Shown here one piece after another: positions 1-9,700 of a stretch of 64,000 nt of DNA. Source of the stretch: Paenibacillus apiarius (GTDB lineage: Bacteria; Bacillota; Bacilli; Paenibacillales; Paenibacillaceae); contig NZ_JAFFHZ010000001.1 in assembly GCF_017052585.1 (NCBI RefSeq), positions 1,364,001-1,428,000 on the forward strand, written 5' to 3'. The notes beneath the pieces are model-generated. The model was given only the letters and a program-made list of their open reading frames with translations, was not told where the DNA came from and ran no database searches. Every line of letters starts with the position of its first letter. Position 1 is the stretch's first letter. Both the position numbers and the translations under genes were made by a program.

Positions 1-649
1 CCTTCATCGCCGCCACGTTCGTTTCTGTAATGAACTTGGCCTTGTCCTCCTTCCACACCTGGAAGAAGAGCACTCCGGAAGCGAGCATTTGACCCGCGAA
101 TTGCCCGAGAACGAGCCCGATCGAACCCAACCCGGTTATACCGCCCGTCAATTGCATGCCAGTAACACCCGTCGAGCGAAAGATTTGCGAGATGGACTGC
201 CTTTTATATTTTTTGTTCCGCGTGCACCAATAACTAAAGCATTGATACCCTCCGATAGAAAATACAGTGAGCGGCAGCCATACCGTCCATACGGCATCCA
301 TGCGCGGAACGCCAAACCAATTGCCGATATACGGCCCTATAATCAGCATCAGAAGCCCGGTGCCAAGCGTTGTAAGCAGCAGCGCGATCATCGATACATT
401 AACGAGATTAACGCTATCTTTTTCCCGCTCGGGAACGACTATGGACATTTCATATTTCCAACACGCGGTCACAGAGAACAAACTGACGAATGCCGTATAT
501 ATGGAGAAAACTCCGAATTGCTCCGGCGTATACAATCGGCTTAGCAATGGGGCCGCTGCAATCGCAATGCCTTGTGACAATGCGGTTCCTGACATGAGAA
601 CGGCGGCATTTTTGAACAGCTTGCTTTTAGGAAGCGCCAAGATGGACAA
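1..649 (-). CDS. Polysaccharide flippase (Wzx-like), N-terminal part, cut by window edge
   Basis: Reading the minus strand gives one uninterrupted frame of about 216 residues that leaves the window at base 1. It is rich in membrane segments and holds the pattern of lipid-linked polysaccharide exporters: an early LYTPEQFG stretch, several hydrophobic helices, then SIGGYQCFSYWCTRN and further on GSIGLVLGQFAGQ. The family moves undecaprenyl-linked repeat units across the membrane. I chose the TTG at 649 because AGGTG lies seven bases upstream; an ATG at 715 in the same frame is an alternative without a ribosome site. It lies downstream of the CpsC/CpsD-like pair, in the same direction, so it probably belongs to that exopolysaccharide locus. 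The C-terminal half is not visible. Confidence 0.8.
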   Translation of the reverse strand, partial: MSILALPKSKLFKNAAVLMSGTALSQGIAIAAAPLLSRLYTPEQFGVFSIYTAFVSLFSVTACWKYEMSIVVPEREKDSVNLVNVSMIALLLTTLGTGLLMLIIGPYIGNWFGVPRMDAVWTVWLPLTVFSIGGYQCFSYWCTRNKKYKRQSISQIFRSTGVTGMQLTGGITGLGSIGLVLGQFAGQMLASGVLFFQVWKEDKAKFITETNVAAMK

Positions 650-926
650 TTTCCAACACCTACAATCCCGATATATTTGCATGAATCCGCAGAGCACTTG
701 CAGCACAAGGCACATTGTTAAATCGCTTTAACTTCATACGTTGTCCGACAAGCCGTCATCATGCAAACTGGGGCATTTAACCCCTCCTCACGCCACACCC
801 TCGACGATGAACGTCTAAGGCCCACGCTTGCCCACAGCATGGCCGAGTGCCTACAATGATAAAGGTATAGTAGGCATTACCTTATGATAGTCCGGCTAAT
901 GGACTGACCCAATTAATCACGAAGCA

Positions 927-1601
927 TTAACAATAGTCGTACCACTCCGATTTATATATTTTCTCCTGCCCGTTCAAGACGGTGCCCAGCAGATTTGCTT
1001 TCACGATTTCGAATTGCTGCTTCGCCTTTTTTACCGCCTGCGCTTTCGTCTTGCCAGCCAGGACGACGAGCACGGCCCCGTCACATTTATTTGCTATAAT
1101 TTTGGAGTCGACTACGGGCAAGACCGGCGGGCAATCAACCAGCACGACATCGAAGCTCTGCTGCAATTGCCGCAGGCAATCCGTCATTGGCTGGCTGGAG
1201 AGCAATTCGGCCGGATTATCCGGGATTGCGCCTGCCGGAAGCGTCCATAAATGCTCGATTTCCGTTTCCCGCAGCACTTGATCCAGAACGGTCGTTTCAT
1301 TTAGAAGCGATGACAGCCCCAAGCTTTTGCCAACATTGAACACTTGATGGATGGCAGGCCGCCGCAAATCCGCATCTACAATGACGGTCCGTCTTCCTTC
1401 CATTGCAAAGGAGACCGCCAAATTGATGACAGTTGTCGTCTTGCCTTCTCCTTGATTCGCCGATGTGACAGCAAGACTTTTCAGATTCCCTTCATTCAGC
1501 AACTGCCCAATATTGGTCCTTAACTGACGGTAATGCTCGGATACGTAAGATTGGGGGTCGTCTCTAGTAATGAATGCCGGTTTACGCATTTGTCGAAACA
1601 T
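927..1601 (-). CDS. Bacterial tyrosine kinase of the CpsD/CapB type
   Basis: Cytoplasmic autokinase that controls exopolysaccharide synthesis together with its membrane adaptor. Visible motifs: Walker A SANQGEGKTTT, Walker A' VIVDADLRRP and Walker B VVLVDCPPV, in that order. The C-terminal tail carries a small tyrosine cluster (YKSEWYDYC) of the kind that is autophosphorylated. The frame is open further upstream to 1655, but the ATG at 1601 is preferred: GGTGAG lies eight bases ahead, and the resulting 224-residue protein begins like other family members. It overlaps the end of the adaptor gene by 20 bases, implying translational coupling. Family assignment is firm; the polysaccharide made is unknown. 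Confidence 0.9.
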   Translation of the reverse strand: MFRQMRKPAFITRDDPQSYVSEHYRQLRTNIGQLLNEGNLKSLAVTSANQGEGKTTTVINLAVSFAMEGRRTVIVDADLRRPAIHQVFNVGKSLGLSSLLNETTVLDQVLRETEIEHLWTLPAGAIPDNPAELLSSQPMTDCLRQLQQSFDVVLVDCPPVLPVVDSKIIANKCDGAVLVVLAGKTKAQAVKKAKQQFEIVKANLLGTVLNGQEKIYKSEWYDYC

Positions 1602-2349
1602 TGGTACGCTCACCCGCCTTTTTGTGCGTGATGGAAGACTGACGATGTTTTGCAAAGTTGGAGGATTTTCCGTTTATTTTGGGAATGACGGCCAATGTCG
1701 GCAAAGACATCAGCTGCTGCAGCTCCTCTTCCTCGTGTATGGAATCATCAAAGCATCCTCGTACGAGGATGACCCCGATGCTTATCATGAACGAGAGTAT
1801 GAAGGCTATTAACGCATTGAGGATAACGTTCGGCTTCACCGGTCCTGGATCAAGCGCGGGATCGGCCGGATTTAATATCGTTACATTGTCCACATGCATC
1901 AAGCCGGGTATTTTTTTCATGAATTGCTCTGCAATGCCGTTGGCGATTTTACTGGCCAGCTCATAAGAAGAGGCTTCGGCGCTAATGGTCATCACTTGGG
2001 TCTTATTCGTCGAGCTTACCGTGACACTGTCGCGCAATTTTTTGCTGTTCATATTAAGATCGGGATATTTCGCCAGGACGTCTTTAATCATCCAGTCGGT
2101 TTTAATCAATTCTTTATATGTGGAAATTAATTGCATATTCGCTTCTAAATCATTCAGGTCAAGCGTGCTTTCCCCTTCGACGATCCTCGTTTTATTTACA
2201 ATCAGCTTCGTGGACGCTTCATAGACCGGAGGCACCATAGCCATGCTGCTGTACAGTGTTCCGCCGGTGCAAATCACTACAAAGAGCGCAATGATCCACA
2301 ACTTCTTCCTCAGCATGCGCAGCATCGTCTTCATGTCCAATTCCCTCAT
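1582..2349 (-). CDS. Chain-length determinant / kinase adaptor (Wzz, CpsC/CapA type)
   Basis: Membrane protein of about 255 residues with the standard Wzz layout: short cytoplasmic N-terminus, a membrane helix near residues 15-40 (WIIALFVVICTGG), a large outside domain, and a second helix (LIAFILSFMISIGVILV) preceded by the proline-rich PADPALDPGPVKPN. The basic C-terminal tail would contact the kinase encoded next. In Firmicutes, adaptor and kinase are separate proteins that together regulate polymer length. The ATG at 2349 is chosen over the upstream 2418 start because AGGAGG lies 11 bases ahead and the protein then starts just before the first helix. First gene of the visible exopolysaccharide run. 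Confidence 0.9.
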   Translation of the reverse strand: MRELDMKTMLRMLRKKLWIIALFVVICTGGTLYSSMAMVPPVYEASTKLIVNKTRIVEGESTLDLNDLEANMQLISTYKELIKTDWMIKDVLAKYPDLNMNSKKLRDSVTVSSTNKTQVMTISAEASSYELASKIANGIAEQFMKKIPGLMHVDNVTILNPADPALDPGPVKPNVILNALIAFILSFMISIGVILVRGCFDDSIHEEEELQQLMSLPTLAVIPKINGKSSNFAKHRQSSITHKKAGERTNVSTNA

Positions 2350-2700
2350 TGCCTTACTTTCCTCCTTATCGAAAAAACGTATCGACGATTTACTGCAATT
2401 CGGCATTATTTCTATCATGGTTTTCTTTGACGAGTTGATTGAACTGCAAAATTTTTATGTGGTAAAATAGACTGGAATTTGGTTGCAAATAATAGACCGG
2501 CATTAACTTGTACAACTCGTGAATGTTGAACTGAGCTGGACACAACGTCGCGATGGGTTCATTTATAGGAAGCCGCACATCGTTCTGTGTTTTTTAAGCT
2601 CACATGCTCCATAACTTCATCCTCTGCTTGATATAAAAGTGATGGTGCTGATCATTGCAGCATGGCATAATGAGACTTAATGTTACATCAATATTTTTTG

Positions 2701-2801
2701 GATACATTATGTATCAAATCACCTCTTTACTTTACGATACAATTTGTAACACGTCAATCCTTTTCTTCTATTTTTTTGTTATTTTAGATACGATTTGTTT
2801 C
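2701..2801 (+). promoter_or_regulatory. Three imperfect 15-bp palindromes, probable XRE operator array
   Basis: Within the 490-base gap between the exopolysaccharide genes and the XRE gene there are three related sites: GATACATTATGTATC at 2701-2715 (near perfect dyad), GATACAATTTGTAAC at 2736-2750 and GATACGATTTGTTTC at 2787-2801. The last ends 38 bases before the XRE start codon. Dyads of this size are typical operators of SinR/XRE dimers, so autoregulation is the simplest reading; the divergent exopolysaccharide genes could be a second target. I see no other gene in 2350-2839. Confidence 0.55.
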
Positions 2802-2839
2802 ATAGTAATTGGATTTGGATTCAAAAGGGGGTTATTCAA

Positions 2840-3211
2840 ATGAGCACCGGAATCCGCATTGCGGAGCTGCGCGAAGGAAAGGGATGGACTCAAGAAGAGT
2901 TGGCTGAATTGCTTGGAATTACGCGGGCTGCGTTATCTCATTATGAGAAAGATCGCCGTAAACCCGACTTTGAAACGTTGACGAAATTAGCGGATCAATT
3001 TGAGGTTTCCATCGATTATTTGGTCGGGCGTCTGTCCAGTCCGAACGGACAGGCGACGCAAGAGGTACTTATGTTTGCAGACGGGCTTGAACTGTCGGAT
3101 GAGGAGCTGCTCAAAAAGTTTCGGCTTACTGTGGATGGCCGTGAATTAACGGAGGACGAAGCGCGCCGATTCATCGCTTTCGTGCGAGCGGAACGCTCTA
3201 TGCGGCCATAG
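2840..3211 (+). CDS. XRE-family transcriptional regulator
   Basis: A 123-residue DNA-binding protein. The first 65 residues form a classic helix-turn-helix of the XRE/Cro class: IRIAELREGKGWTQEEL, then LLGITRAALSHYEKDRRKP, then a closing helix with SIDYLVGR. The C-terminal half (about 70-123) is acidic and resembles the short multimerisation tails of SinR/SlrR or phage-like repressors, but I cannot place it. Start: ATG at 2840 with AAGGGGG eight bases ahead; the longer frame from 2795 lacks a site. Three palindromes upstream suggest it represses its own transcription. A GC-rich hairpin follows. Confidence 0.85.
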   Translation: MSTGIRIAELREGKGWTQEELAELLGITRAALSHYEKDRRKPDFETLTKLADQFEVSIDYLVGRLSSPNGQATQEVLMFADGLELSDEELLKKFRLTVDGRELTEDEARRFIAFVRAERSMRP

Positions 3212-3232
3212 ATAAGTGCTGCAAATATAAAG

Positions 3233-3260
3233 CCCCCCCGCTATCAAAATAGAGCGGGGG
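3233..3260. terminator. GC-rich hairpin between convergent genes
   Basis: CCCCCGCT pairs with AGCGGGGG across a ten-base loop. There is no clear T run on the plus side and only a short one on the minus side, so it is at best a weak bidirectional terminator for the XRE gene and the facing AbrB-like gene. Confidence 0.5.
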
Positions 3261-3322
3261 TGAGGTCCATTGGCTTGATTCGGGAATGAACCCGATGATG
3301 AAGATATTTTTTTTCGCTGTTT

Positions 3323-3517
3323 TCATATCGACGCCTTGTACAGCTCATGCAATTGTTGTTGACCGGCGTTTGGGGAAGACTTCCTGATGATGACCTCCCC
3401 GGTCCGTTCACTGATTTCCACATCCAGCGTATCACCGAATTCCACATCCAGCTTGTCCAGCATATCCTTTGTAAAAACACCGTAACTGTTCCCGATTCGC
3501 ATAAGCTTACGCTTCAA
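3323..3517 (-). CDS. AbrB/MazE-like SpoVT-type DNA-binding protein
   Basis: Small 64-residue protein. Residues 1-47 (MKRKLMRIGNSYGVFTKD..., LDVEFGDTLDVEI, GEVIIRK) match the swapped-hairpin fold shared by AbrB-type regulators and MazE antitoxins: G-N-S followed by hydrophobic steps and G-D-x-L-x-V. The start is TTG at 3517, with AGGAG nine bases upstream. It overlaps the last ten bases of the GGDEF pseudogene. No toxin gene is adjacent, so a solitary regulator is more likely than an antitoxin, but this is not certain. Confidence 0.7.
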   Translation of the reverse strand: MKRKLMRIGNSYGVFTKDMLDKLDVEFGDTLDVEISERTGEVIIRKSSPNAGQQQLHELYKASI

Positions 3518-4608
3518 TTCGTTGCACTCCTTTCATTACTCGTTGGGGCTCCATCGGCAGCTTGCCATGAGATTCGCGGGGCATGGCCGGAGCATAGATG
3601 GCATATCCGTCAACGGCCATCATCTGCTTGTTCTGCTTCGCTTCGGCGATCAACCGGGCCGCCAGCTCCTTGTAGCGCCTCCGGTTCGGCAGTCCCGTCA
3701 AGTCATCGTGGTATGTCAAGTAATTATAGCGCCCCTCCGACTCGACCCTTTCCGTAATATCACGAAATTGCCCGAAAGCCCCGATTCGATTGCCATGCTC
3801 ATCCATGATGGGAAGAGCGTCGAATAGACATACCTGTTTTGCTCCGGTTGCCATGTGGCACACGACCATCTCAATCTCCTCGCAGGTCTTGCCGGTTCGG
3901 ATGACCTTCTCGATATAAGGCCCCATGGGTTTCATCTCCCATACCGGCTGCTGTATCAGATCGTTCCGGGATAGACCCGTCCATCGCTCTGCATATGAAT
4001 TGAATTCGGTAATTCGCCCGTATCGATCCGTAACGATAATGCCATTGCGCGTCGTATCCATCATAATATGGTTCAAAATGTTCAACTTGCGGTTCTGCCT
4101 GCGCAAGAGCAGCTCGCGTTCAATCGAGTCGGCCACGGTAACGAGCATCGCCATAAAATAGGGATGTGCATGCTCCATGGACGTCATCATCGACACCGTG
4201 CCGAGCAGGTTATTCTCGTCCGTGGCGCCAAAGGGAACGGAATAACAGGCTTTGTCGTGAAAGCAATGGTGAAAATGCTGCTCTCCAGCAAGCTGCACAG
4301 GCCTTCTATATGTCTTCGCAAGAGTGATGCTGTTCGTTCCGCATGCTTCTCCGGTGAATTGCACTCCCGCTTCGATGCCGAGCTGCCGCCAGCTGCTGCA
4401 TCGTCTCGTCCCCCGCCATGTCGAGCTCACAGCCGTTCTCATCCGAGATGACGATGACAATTGGGGTGCCGGCGAGCTGCGTAATTAATCTGCCCGTGAA
4501 AAAGCGAACGATAGTCAACATTTCTTCATATAAAATCCGTTTGTGCATTAGCTCCGACGGGCCTAGCGCGGATCTGAACCGAGGAAGCAATGCCGGCTTG
4601 AGCCTCAT
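3507..4608 (-). pseudogene. GAF-PAS-GGDEF sensor, frameshifted and truncated
   Basis: Two overlapping minus-strand frames belong to one gene. The first (from ATG 4608) encodes the N-terminus, ending with SDENGCELDMAGDETMQQLAA; homology-like content then continues in another frame from QLGIEAGVQFTGEACGTNS, so a frameshift lies near 4381-4400. Next come a GAF-like region (about 4390-4090), a PAS domain (RNGIIVTDRYGRITEFN to QFRDITERV) and the opening of a GGDEF domain (YHDDLTGLPNRRR). The GGDEF part stops about 30 residues later and joins unrelated-looking sequence, with no GGDEF active-site loop. It would therefore be an inactive diguanylate cyclase relic. A sequencing error could explain the frameshift but not the missing catalytic half. 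Confidence 0.75.
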
Positions 4609-4872
4609 GTCCCCAAAATCGATCTCATTGCCTTCCCTCCGCGTGTTGAATTCGAAGCATAACCTTCTTACCGCACCCAGGCTCACTGGCGATGTCGATT
4701 TCCGCTCCCGCATAATTAATACGCTTTAATTATTGAAGGGCTCTCGATTTTGATAGGAGCTCCTCTAGTCCCTCTCTCGTTCACCGATGGTCATTCAGCT
4801 GTGCCTTGTTTCGTTTATCTCAATGCCGCTATCCAAAATATGAAAATTGTGGTTGTTTTAATAGTCTATACG

Positions 4873-4901
4873 TTGAAAATCCTGCATTGTTCCGGTAGAA
4901 T
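4873..4901 (+). promoter_or_regulatory. Sigma-A type promoter of candidate small RNA
   Basis: TTGAAA at 4873-4878 and TAGAAT at 4896-4901 are separated by exactly 17 bases. No coding frame with a ribosome site follows; a hairpin terminator lies about 50 bases downstream. Confidence 0.5.
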
Positions 4902-4907
4902 GATTCG

Positions 4908-4968
4908 GGCACAGATCTTAAACATCCTCCGACGGACTGCCGTCCGTACGGAGGATGCTGTTTTGTTC
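4908..4968 (+). ncRNA. Candidate short transcript with strong terminator hairpin
   Basis: The predicted start (about 4908) and the end of the T run (about 4967) would give a transcript near 60 nt. It contains CATCCTCCG (4923-4931) pairing with CGGAGGATG (4949-4957) and, inside it, ACGGAC pairing with GTCCGT around a TGCC loop, with one bulged A. TGTTTTGTT follows. No plus-strand gene ends nearby, so the hairpin is not the terminator of a visible plus-strand gene. It could instead end the facing small ORF at 4977-5150 on the minus strand, where the T run is short. Confidence 0.4.
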
Positions 4969-4976
4969 CGCCCTTT

Positions 4977-5150
4977 TTATCTTATCGTATGTACAATCGC
5001 CATACGTCTTATATCCTCTGGGCATCGCTCTAATTCGATATCTAGCTGCTGCAGAACGTAAATGATGTCTAATGATATTTTGTCACAATTCGTATTCGCA
5101 TGGATGTATTCGGTCGTATGAATCGTTTCCGTGTGCCCACTCTCTATCAT
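4977..5150 (-). CDS. Small hypothetical protein, 57 residues
   Basis: Unrecognised. The ATG at 5150 has GAGGT seven bases ahead, and the predicted terminator hairpin starts 20 bases after the stop, which together favour a real small gene. The protein is mildly acidic, with one amphipathic stretch (DKISLDIIYVLQQLDIELERC) that could be a helix; there is no signal peptide or membrane segment. No function can be offered. It could still be a chance frame. Confidence 0.4.
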   Translation of the reverse strand: MIESGHTETIHTTEYIHANTNCDKISLDIIYVLQQLDIELERCPEDIRRMAIVHTIR

Positions 5151-5315
5151 AACCCGTACCTCACTTCGTTCAGATTGTCCGCAGATATCGTTAGAGCCCG
5201 TCATCATTATTTTGCGACACCATTATTATAGCCCAGCCGAATTAGGTATACTGTCGGATGCTGAAACGAAGCGCGCCTCTTTTTTCTTCTATTTTTGTCG
5301 AATCTCATATTACTT

Positions 5316-6635
5316 TTATGAATATGTGTCAAATGAATGCTTTTTCGTTTTCCGCTGATTTTGTGCTTTCGTTTGCACCCATGCATGAAGGACGAAAAAC
5401 ATGACCGCGATAGCGGCTATCCAAGTCGAAATGACGGCTACTCCATTCAACCCGCTCCGGTCGTACATAATCCCAAGCACATACGGACCAATCATGCGGC
5501 CGACGGAAGTGATGCCGCCAGCCACGCCCATGTAGAACGGCGCCTCCCGTCCGGCGCGGGCGGCAAGGAACGCGGGAACCGCTGGGGACACCAGCATTTC
5601 CCCGAGCGTAGCCAATACCATGCCAAGCACAAATCCTCCATATACCGGCACGAACCATATAACTAGATAGGCCAGTCCGTAAAATACGGCGCTCCATGTC
5701 AATTGTGCCGTTAGCGGCTTCGCGATCGTGCGTTTCAACCACGAAATGATAGGCTGCGCCATGAAGATAAGCACGCCGTTCAACGTCCATAACAAGCTAT
5801 ACATCGAGAAGCTCATATTGTTGTCGGCGATATGCGGAGCGACGCCCGTTCCCCAAAGGGAATTCGCAAGCCAGACAAACATGGAACCGATCGACATGAA
5901 CAAATATATCCGATACGCCGCCAGCTTCTGCCAGATGCTCCGCTCGGGCAGCACGCCGCTGTCGGGCAATTGCAGTTCCGGCGCCTCCCCCAGCTTCCGG
6001 TTCTGTCCCGCTCGTTCCTCAGCCGCCGGATGTGCCCCCGCCCGCCCTTCATCTTTCATTCCGCGCAGGAAGCGGTGAAAGAAAACGGCGAAGGCAGCTG
6101 AGGTCAAACCGTTCAACATAAAGGTGAGATTGAAGGAAATGTCGGCCAGCACGCCGCTCAATGCGGTTCCAAGCGCCACGCCGATATTGTTCGCCACATA
6201 AATAACGTTAAATAACTCTTCCCTTCGCTCGGCCCAGCGAAATCCAATAAAGGACTGGATGGCTGGCATCGACATGGAGTTGGTCAAGCCCAGCACGGTC
6301 ATCGTCGTCACATAAATCCACCAATCGGCATGTGCGGTAATGACAAGCGCGAATTGCAGAACGGACGTCGCTGCCAAGGCCCCGATGAGAAGCCGCCGCA
6401 CGCCAATGCGATAGTATAGTCCTCCGCCCAGCAATTGCCCGATGACCCCGCCCAGCATCTGCATGAAGATGACGAATCCGGCATCTGCCAGCGATCGGTT
6501 CAATTGCGTATGCACAAACAAGGTAGTGAGCGGCCACATGAGCGCGCCGCCTGTCGAATTAATCATGCTGGCCCATATAAAGACGTTCATTTCCCGCGTA
6601 TAATTGCGGAACATTCCTAAAGGCGAATGCCTCAT
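5316..6635 (-). CDS. Major facilitator superfamily transporter
   Basis: About 439 residues with twelve hydrophobic segments in two halves separated by a charged, alanine-rich loop near residues 205-245. After the second membrane segment the GVIGQLLGGGLYYRIGVRRLLIGA stretch follows the family's G-x3-D-R-x-G-R-R type loop, here with Y-R-I-G-V-R-R. It resembles drug or sugar efflux carriers of the YwoG/MdtG-like group, but the substrate cannot be told. The ATG at 6635 is preferred over an upstream start at 6716, which would lie inside the glutamate synthase terminator. It is transcribed on its own, downstream of that terminator. Confidence 0.85.
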   Translation of the reverse strand: MRHSPLGMFRNYTREMNVFIWASMINSTGGALMWPLTTLFVHTQLNRSLADAGFVIFMQMLGGVIGQLLGGGLYYRIGVRRLLIGALAATSVLQFALVITAHADWWIYVTTMTVLGLTNSMSMPAIQSFIGFRWAERREELFNVIYVANNIGVALGTALSGVLADISFNLTFMLNGLTSAAFAVFFHRFLRGMKDEGRAGAHPAAEERAGQNRKLGEAPELQLPDSGVLPERSIWQKLAAYRIYLFMSIGSMFVWLANSLWGTGVAPHIADNNMSFSMYSLLWTLNGVLIFMAQPIISWLKRTIAKPLTAQLTWSAVFYGLAYLVIWFVPVYGGFVLGMVLATLGEMLVSPAVPAFLAARAGREAPFYMGVAGGITSVGRMIGPYVLGIMYDRSGLNGVAVISTWIAAIAVMFFVLHAWVQTKAQNQRKTKKHSFDTYS

Positions 6636-6675
6636 TCTATCACCAACTGTCTCTCCCGAAGTCAAGGTCCAATTA

Positions 6676-6725
6676 AAAAAAGCCTTAGTCCGAGCTCGAA
6701 AATCTCCGAGCTGCAAACTAAGGCT
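6676..6725 (-). terminator. Rho-independent terminator of glutamate synthase gene
   Basis: On the minus strand AGCCTTAGT pairs with ACTAAGGCT and, inside, AGCTCG with CGAGCT; seven T follow. It begins 14 bases after the gltB stop codon. Confidence 0.9.
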
Positions 6726-6738
6726 ATCGTATCATAAA

Positions 6739-9700
6739 TCAGTTTCCGCCGACACGTGATAAATCTCGCATATTTGCTTCGAAAGCAGTCAGCAAGGCTG
6801 CCTCGCCAGTCATTCCTTTCGCTTCCACCTTCGCGATCTGCTCCATCATCCGTTTATAATCTTTCGGAATGACTCTGACCAATTGCCGTCTCGTCGTCTC
6901 CCAGTCGCGAAGCAGACGCTCGCCGAGCGTGCTGTCCGTATAGTGAACATGCCGCTCGATCATCGTCTTCACCACCAGGGCCTCATCTTCAGCCTCCACA
7001 TGCTCCAGCAGCACCATCTCAAGATTGCAGCGGTCTACAAAGGAACTGTCTCTGTCGAGCACGTAGGCGATTCCGCCAGACATCCCTGCGGCGAAGTTGC
7101 GGCCGGTCGTGCCCAGCACGACGACTCTTCCCCCGGTCATATATTCACAGCCGTGATCGCCAACCCCTTCCACGACGACATGGACACCGGAGTTACGTAC
7201 GGCGAAGCGTTCGCCGGCAATGCCGCGGATGTATGCTTCTCCGCTGGTCGCGCCATAGAAGGCCGTGTTCCCGATAATAATGTTCTCTTCCGGCACGAAG
7301 GTCGCTTGCCGTGACGGCTTGACGATAATCTTTCCGCCCGAGAGGCCTTTGCCGACATAGTCATTGCAGTCCCCCTCGACCGACAGCGTCATGCCGCCCG
7401 GCACGAACGCGCCGAAGCTCTGCCCGGCCGACCCGACGAATGTATAACGGATCGTATCCTCCGGCAAGCCGGCCGCTCCATAACGGCGAGTCACTTCGCT
7501 GCCGACAATGGTGCCGGTCGCGCGATTCACGTTGCAGATGGCGAACGTGCCTGCAACCGGTTCCTGGCGCGCAAGCGCAGGCTCGGCTAACGGAAGCAGC
7601 TCTTGCATGTCAAGCGTCTCCTCCAGGCCGTGATTCTGTTCGCGCACCCGAATGCGCGCAGAGCCTTCAGGCAGTTCCGGTTGATGCAGGATAGACGACA
7701 GATCGAGGTGCTTCGCCTTCCAATGATCGATGGCTTCCCTCACGTTCAGACATTCGGAGCGGCCTATCATCTCGTCGAGCGTGCGGAATCCAAGCTCCGC
7801 CATCAGCTCGCGCAGCTCTTCCGCGATGAAGCGCATGAAGTGGACGACGTGCTGCGGATCGCCCGCAAAGTTTTTGCGCAGCTCCGGATTCTGCGTCGCC
7901 ACCCCGACCGGGCATGTATCGAGCTGGCAGACTCGCATCATCACACAGCCGATGACGACAAGCGGCGCGGTCGAGAAGCCATATTCCTCCGCTCCGAGCA
8001 GGGCTGCAATCGCCAAGTCGCGGCCGGTCATCATCTTGCCGTCCGTCTCCAGCACGATCCGGTCGCGCAAGTTGTTCAGGATAAGCGTCTGGTGCGTCTC
8101 CGCAAGTCCGAGCTCCCACGGCAGCCCCGCATGGCGGATAGAGCCTTGCGGCGATGCCCCGGTGCCTCCATCGTATCCGCTGACCAGAATGACGTCGGCG
8201 CGTCCCTTCGCCACGCCTGCGGCGATCGTGCCGACGCCGACCTCGGACACGAGCTTGACATTGATGCGCGCTCGCGGATTCGCATTTTTCAAATCATATA
8301 TTAATTCCGCCAAATCTTCGATCGAATAAATATCATGATGCGGCGGCGGCGATATGAGCCCGACGCCCGGGGTCGAACCGCGCACCTCCGCGACCCAAGG
8401 ATATACTTTGCGTCCCGGCAGCTGTCCGCCTTCGCCCGGTTTCGCGCCCTGCGCCATCTTGATTTGGATTTCCTCCGCATTGACCAGATAGTTCGACGTG
8501 ACGCCAAAGCGTCCCGAGGCCACCTGCTTGATGGCGCTCCGTCTCCAGTCGCCGTTCGCATCCTTCACGAAGCGTGCCGGATCTTCTCCGCCTTCGCCCG
8601 AGTTCGATTTCCCGCCAAGGCGGTTCATCGCAATAGCCAAGCTCTCGTGCGCTTCCTTCGAGATGGATCCGAATGACATCGCGCCAGTCTTGAACCGCTT
8701 CACAATTGAATCCACCGGTTCGACCTCATCGATGGAGACCGCCGGGCCGGCAGGCTTCAATTCGAATAGGGAGCGAAGCGTCCGGTTCTGGCTGTACTCG
8801 CCTTGCACCAAGGCGGAATACTTCTTATATAACTTGTAATCGTTCGTGCGGCATGCCTGTTGAAGCGTATGAATCGTCTGCGGGTTGAAGAGGTGATCCT
8901 CCCCGCCCTTGCGCCATTGATATTCTCCGCCGGAATCGAGCTCCGGATCGCGCCCCGCTTGCTTCGCGAACGCCCGGACATGCTGGGTCAGCGCTTCCTG
9001 CGCAATCTCCTCCAAGCCGATGCCGCCGATACGCGACGGTGTCCACGTGAAGTATGCATCAATAAATTCCTGCTTCAAGCCGACGGCTTCGAAGATTTGC
9101 GCGCCGCGGTATGATTGCACGGTGGAGATGCCCATCTTGGACAAAATCTTCACGACGCCTTTCGTGGCGGCCTTGATGTAATTTTTCACCGCTTTCTCAT
9201 GCGTAACGCCGCCCAGCAAGCCTTGATGAATCATATCGTCCAGCGTCTCGAACGCCAAGTACGGGTTCACGACGCTGACGCCGTAGCCGAGCAGAAGCGC
9301 ATAATGGTGAACTTCGCGCGGCTCCCCGGATTCGAGAAGCAGGCTTACCTTCGTGCGCGTGCCTTGGCGAATCAGGTGGTGATGCAGGCACGCTACTGCA
9401 AGCAATGCCGGTATCGCCGCATTGTCCTCATCTACGCCGCGGTCGGACAAAATAATAATGTTATGTCCTTTGCCGATGACCCGGTCTGCGGCTTCGCACA
9501 TCGTCTGCAGCGCCGCGCGCATTCCCTCCGCTCCTTCCTCGGCCAGGAACAGAATCGGAATCGTGATCGACTTGAAGCCCGGGCGCCGGATATGGCGCAG
9601 CTTCGCGAACTCTTCGTTCGACAGCACCGGGGTCTCAAGCTTGATATGACGGCAGCTCTCCGGCTCCGGCAGGAGCAGATTGCGCTCCGGTCCGATCGTC

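Noticed and set aside
3323-3517. Toxin-antitoxin module
   Set aside because: The AbrB/MazE-like protein has no adjacent toxin gene; the overlapping upstream gene is a sensor relic.
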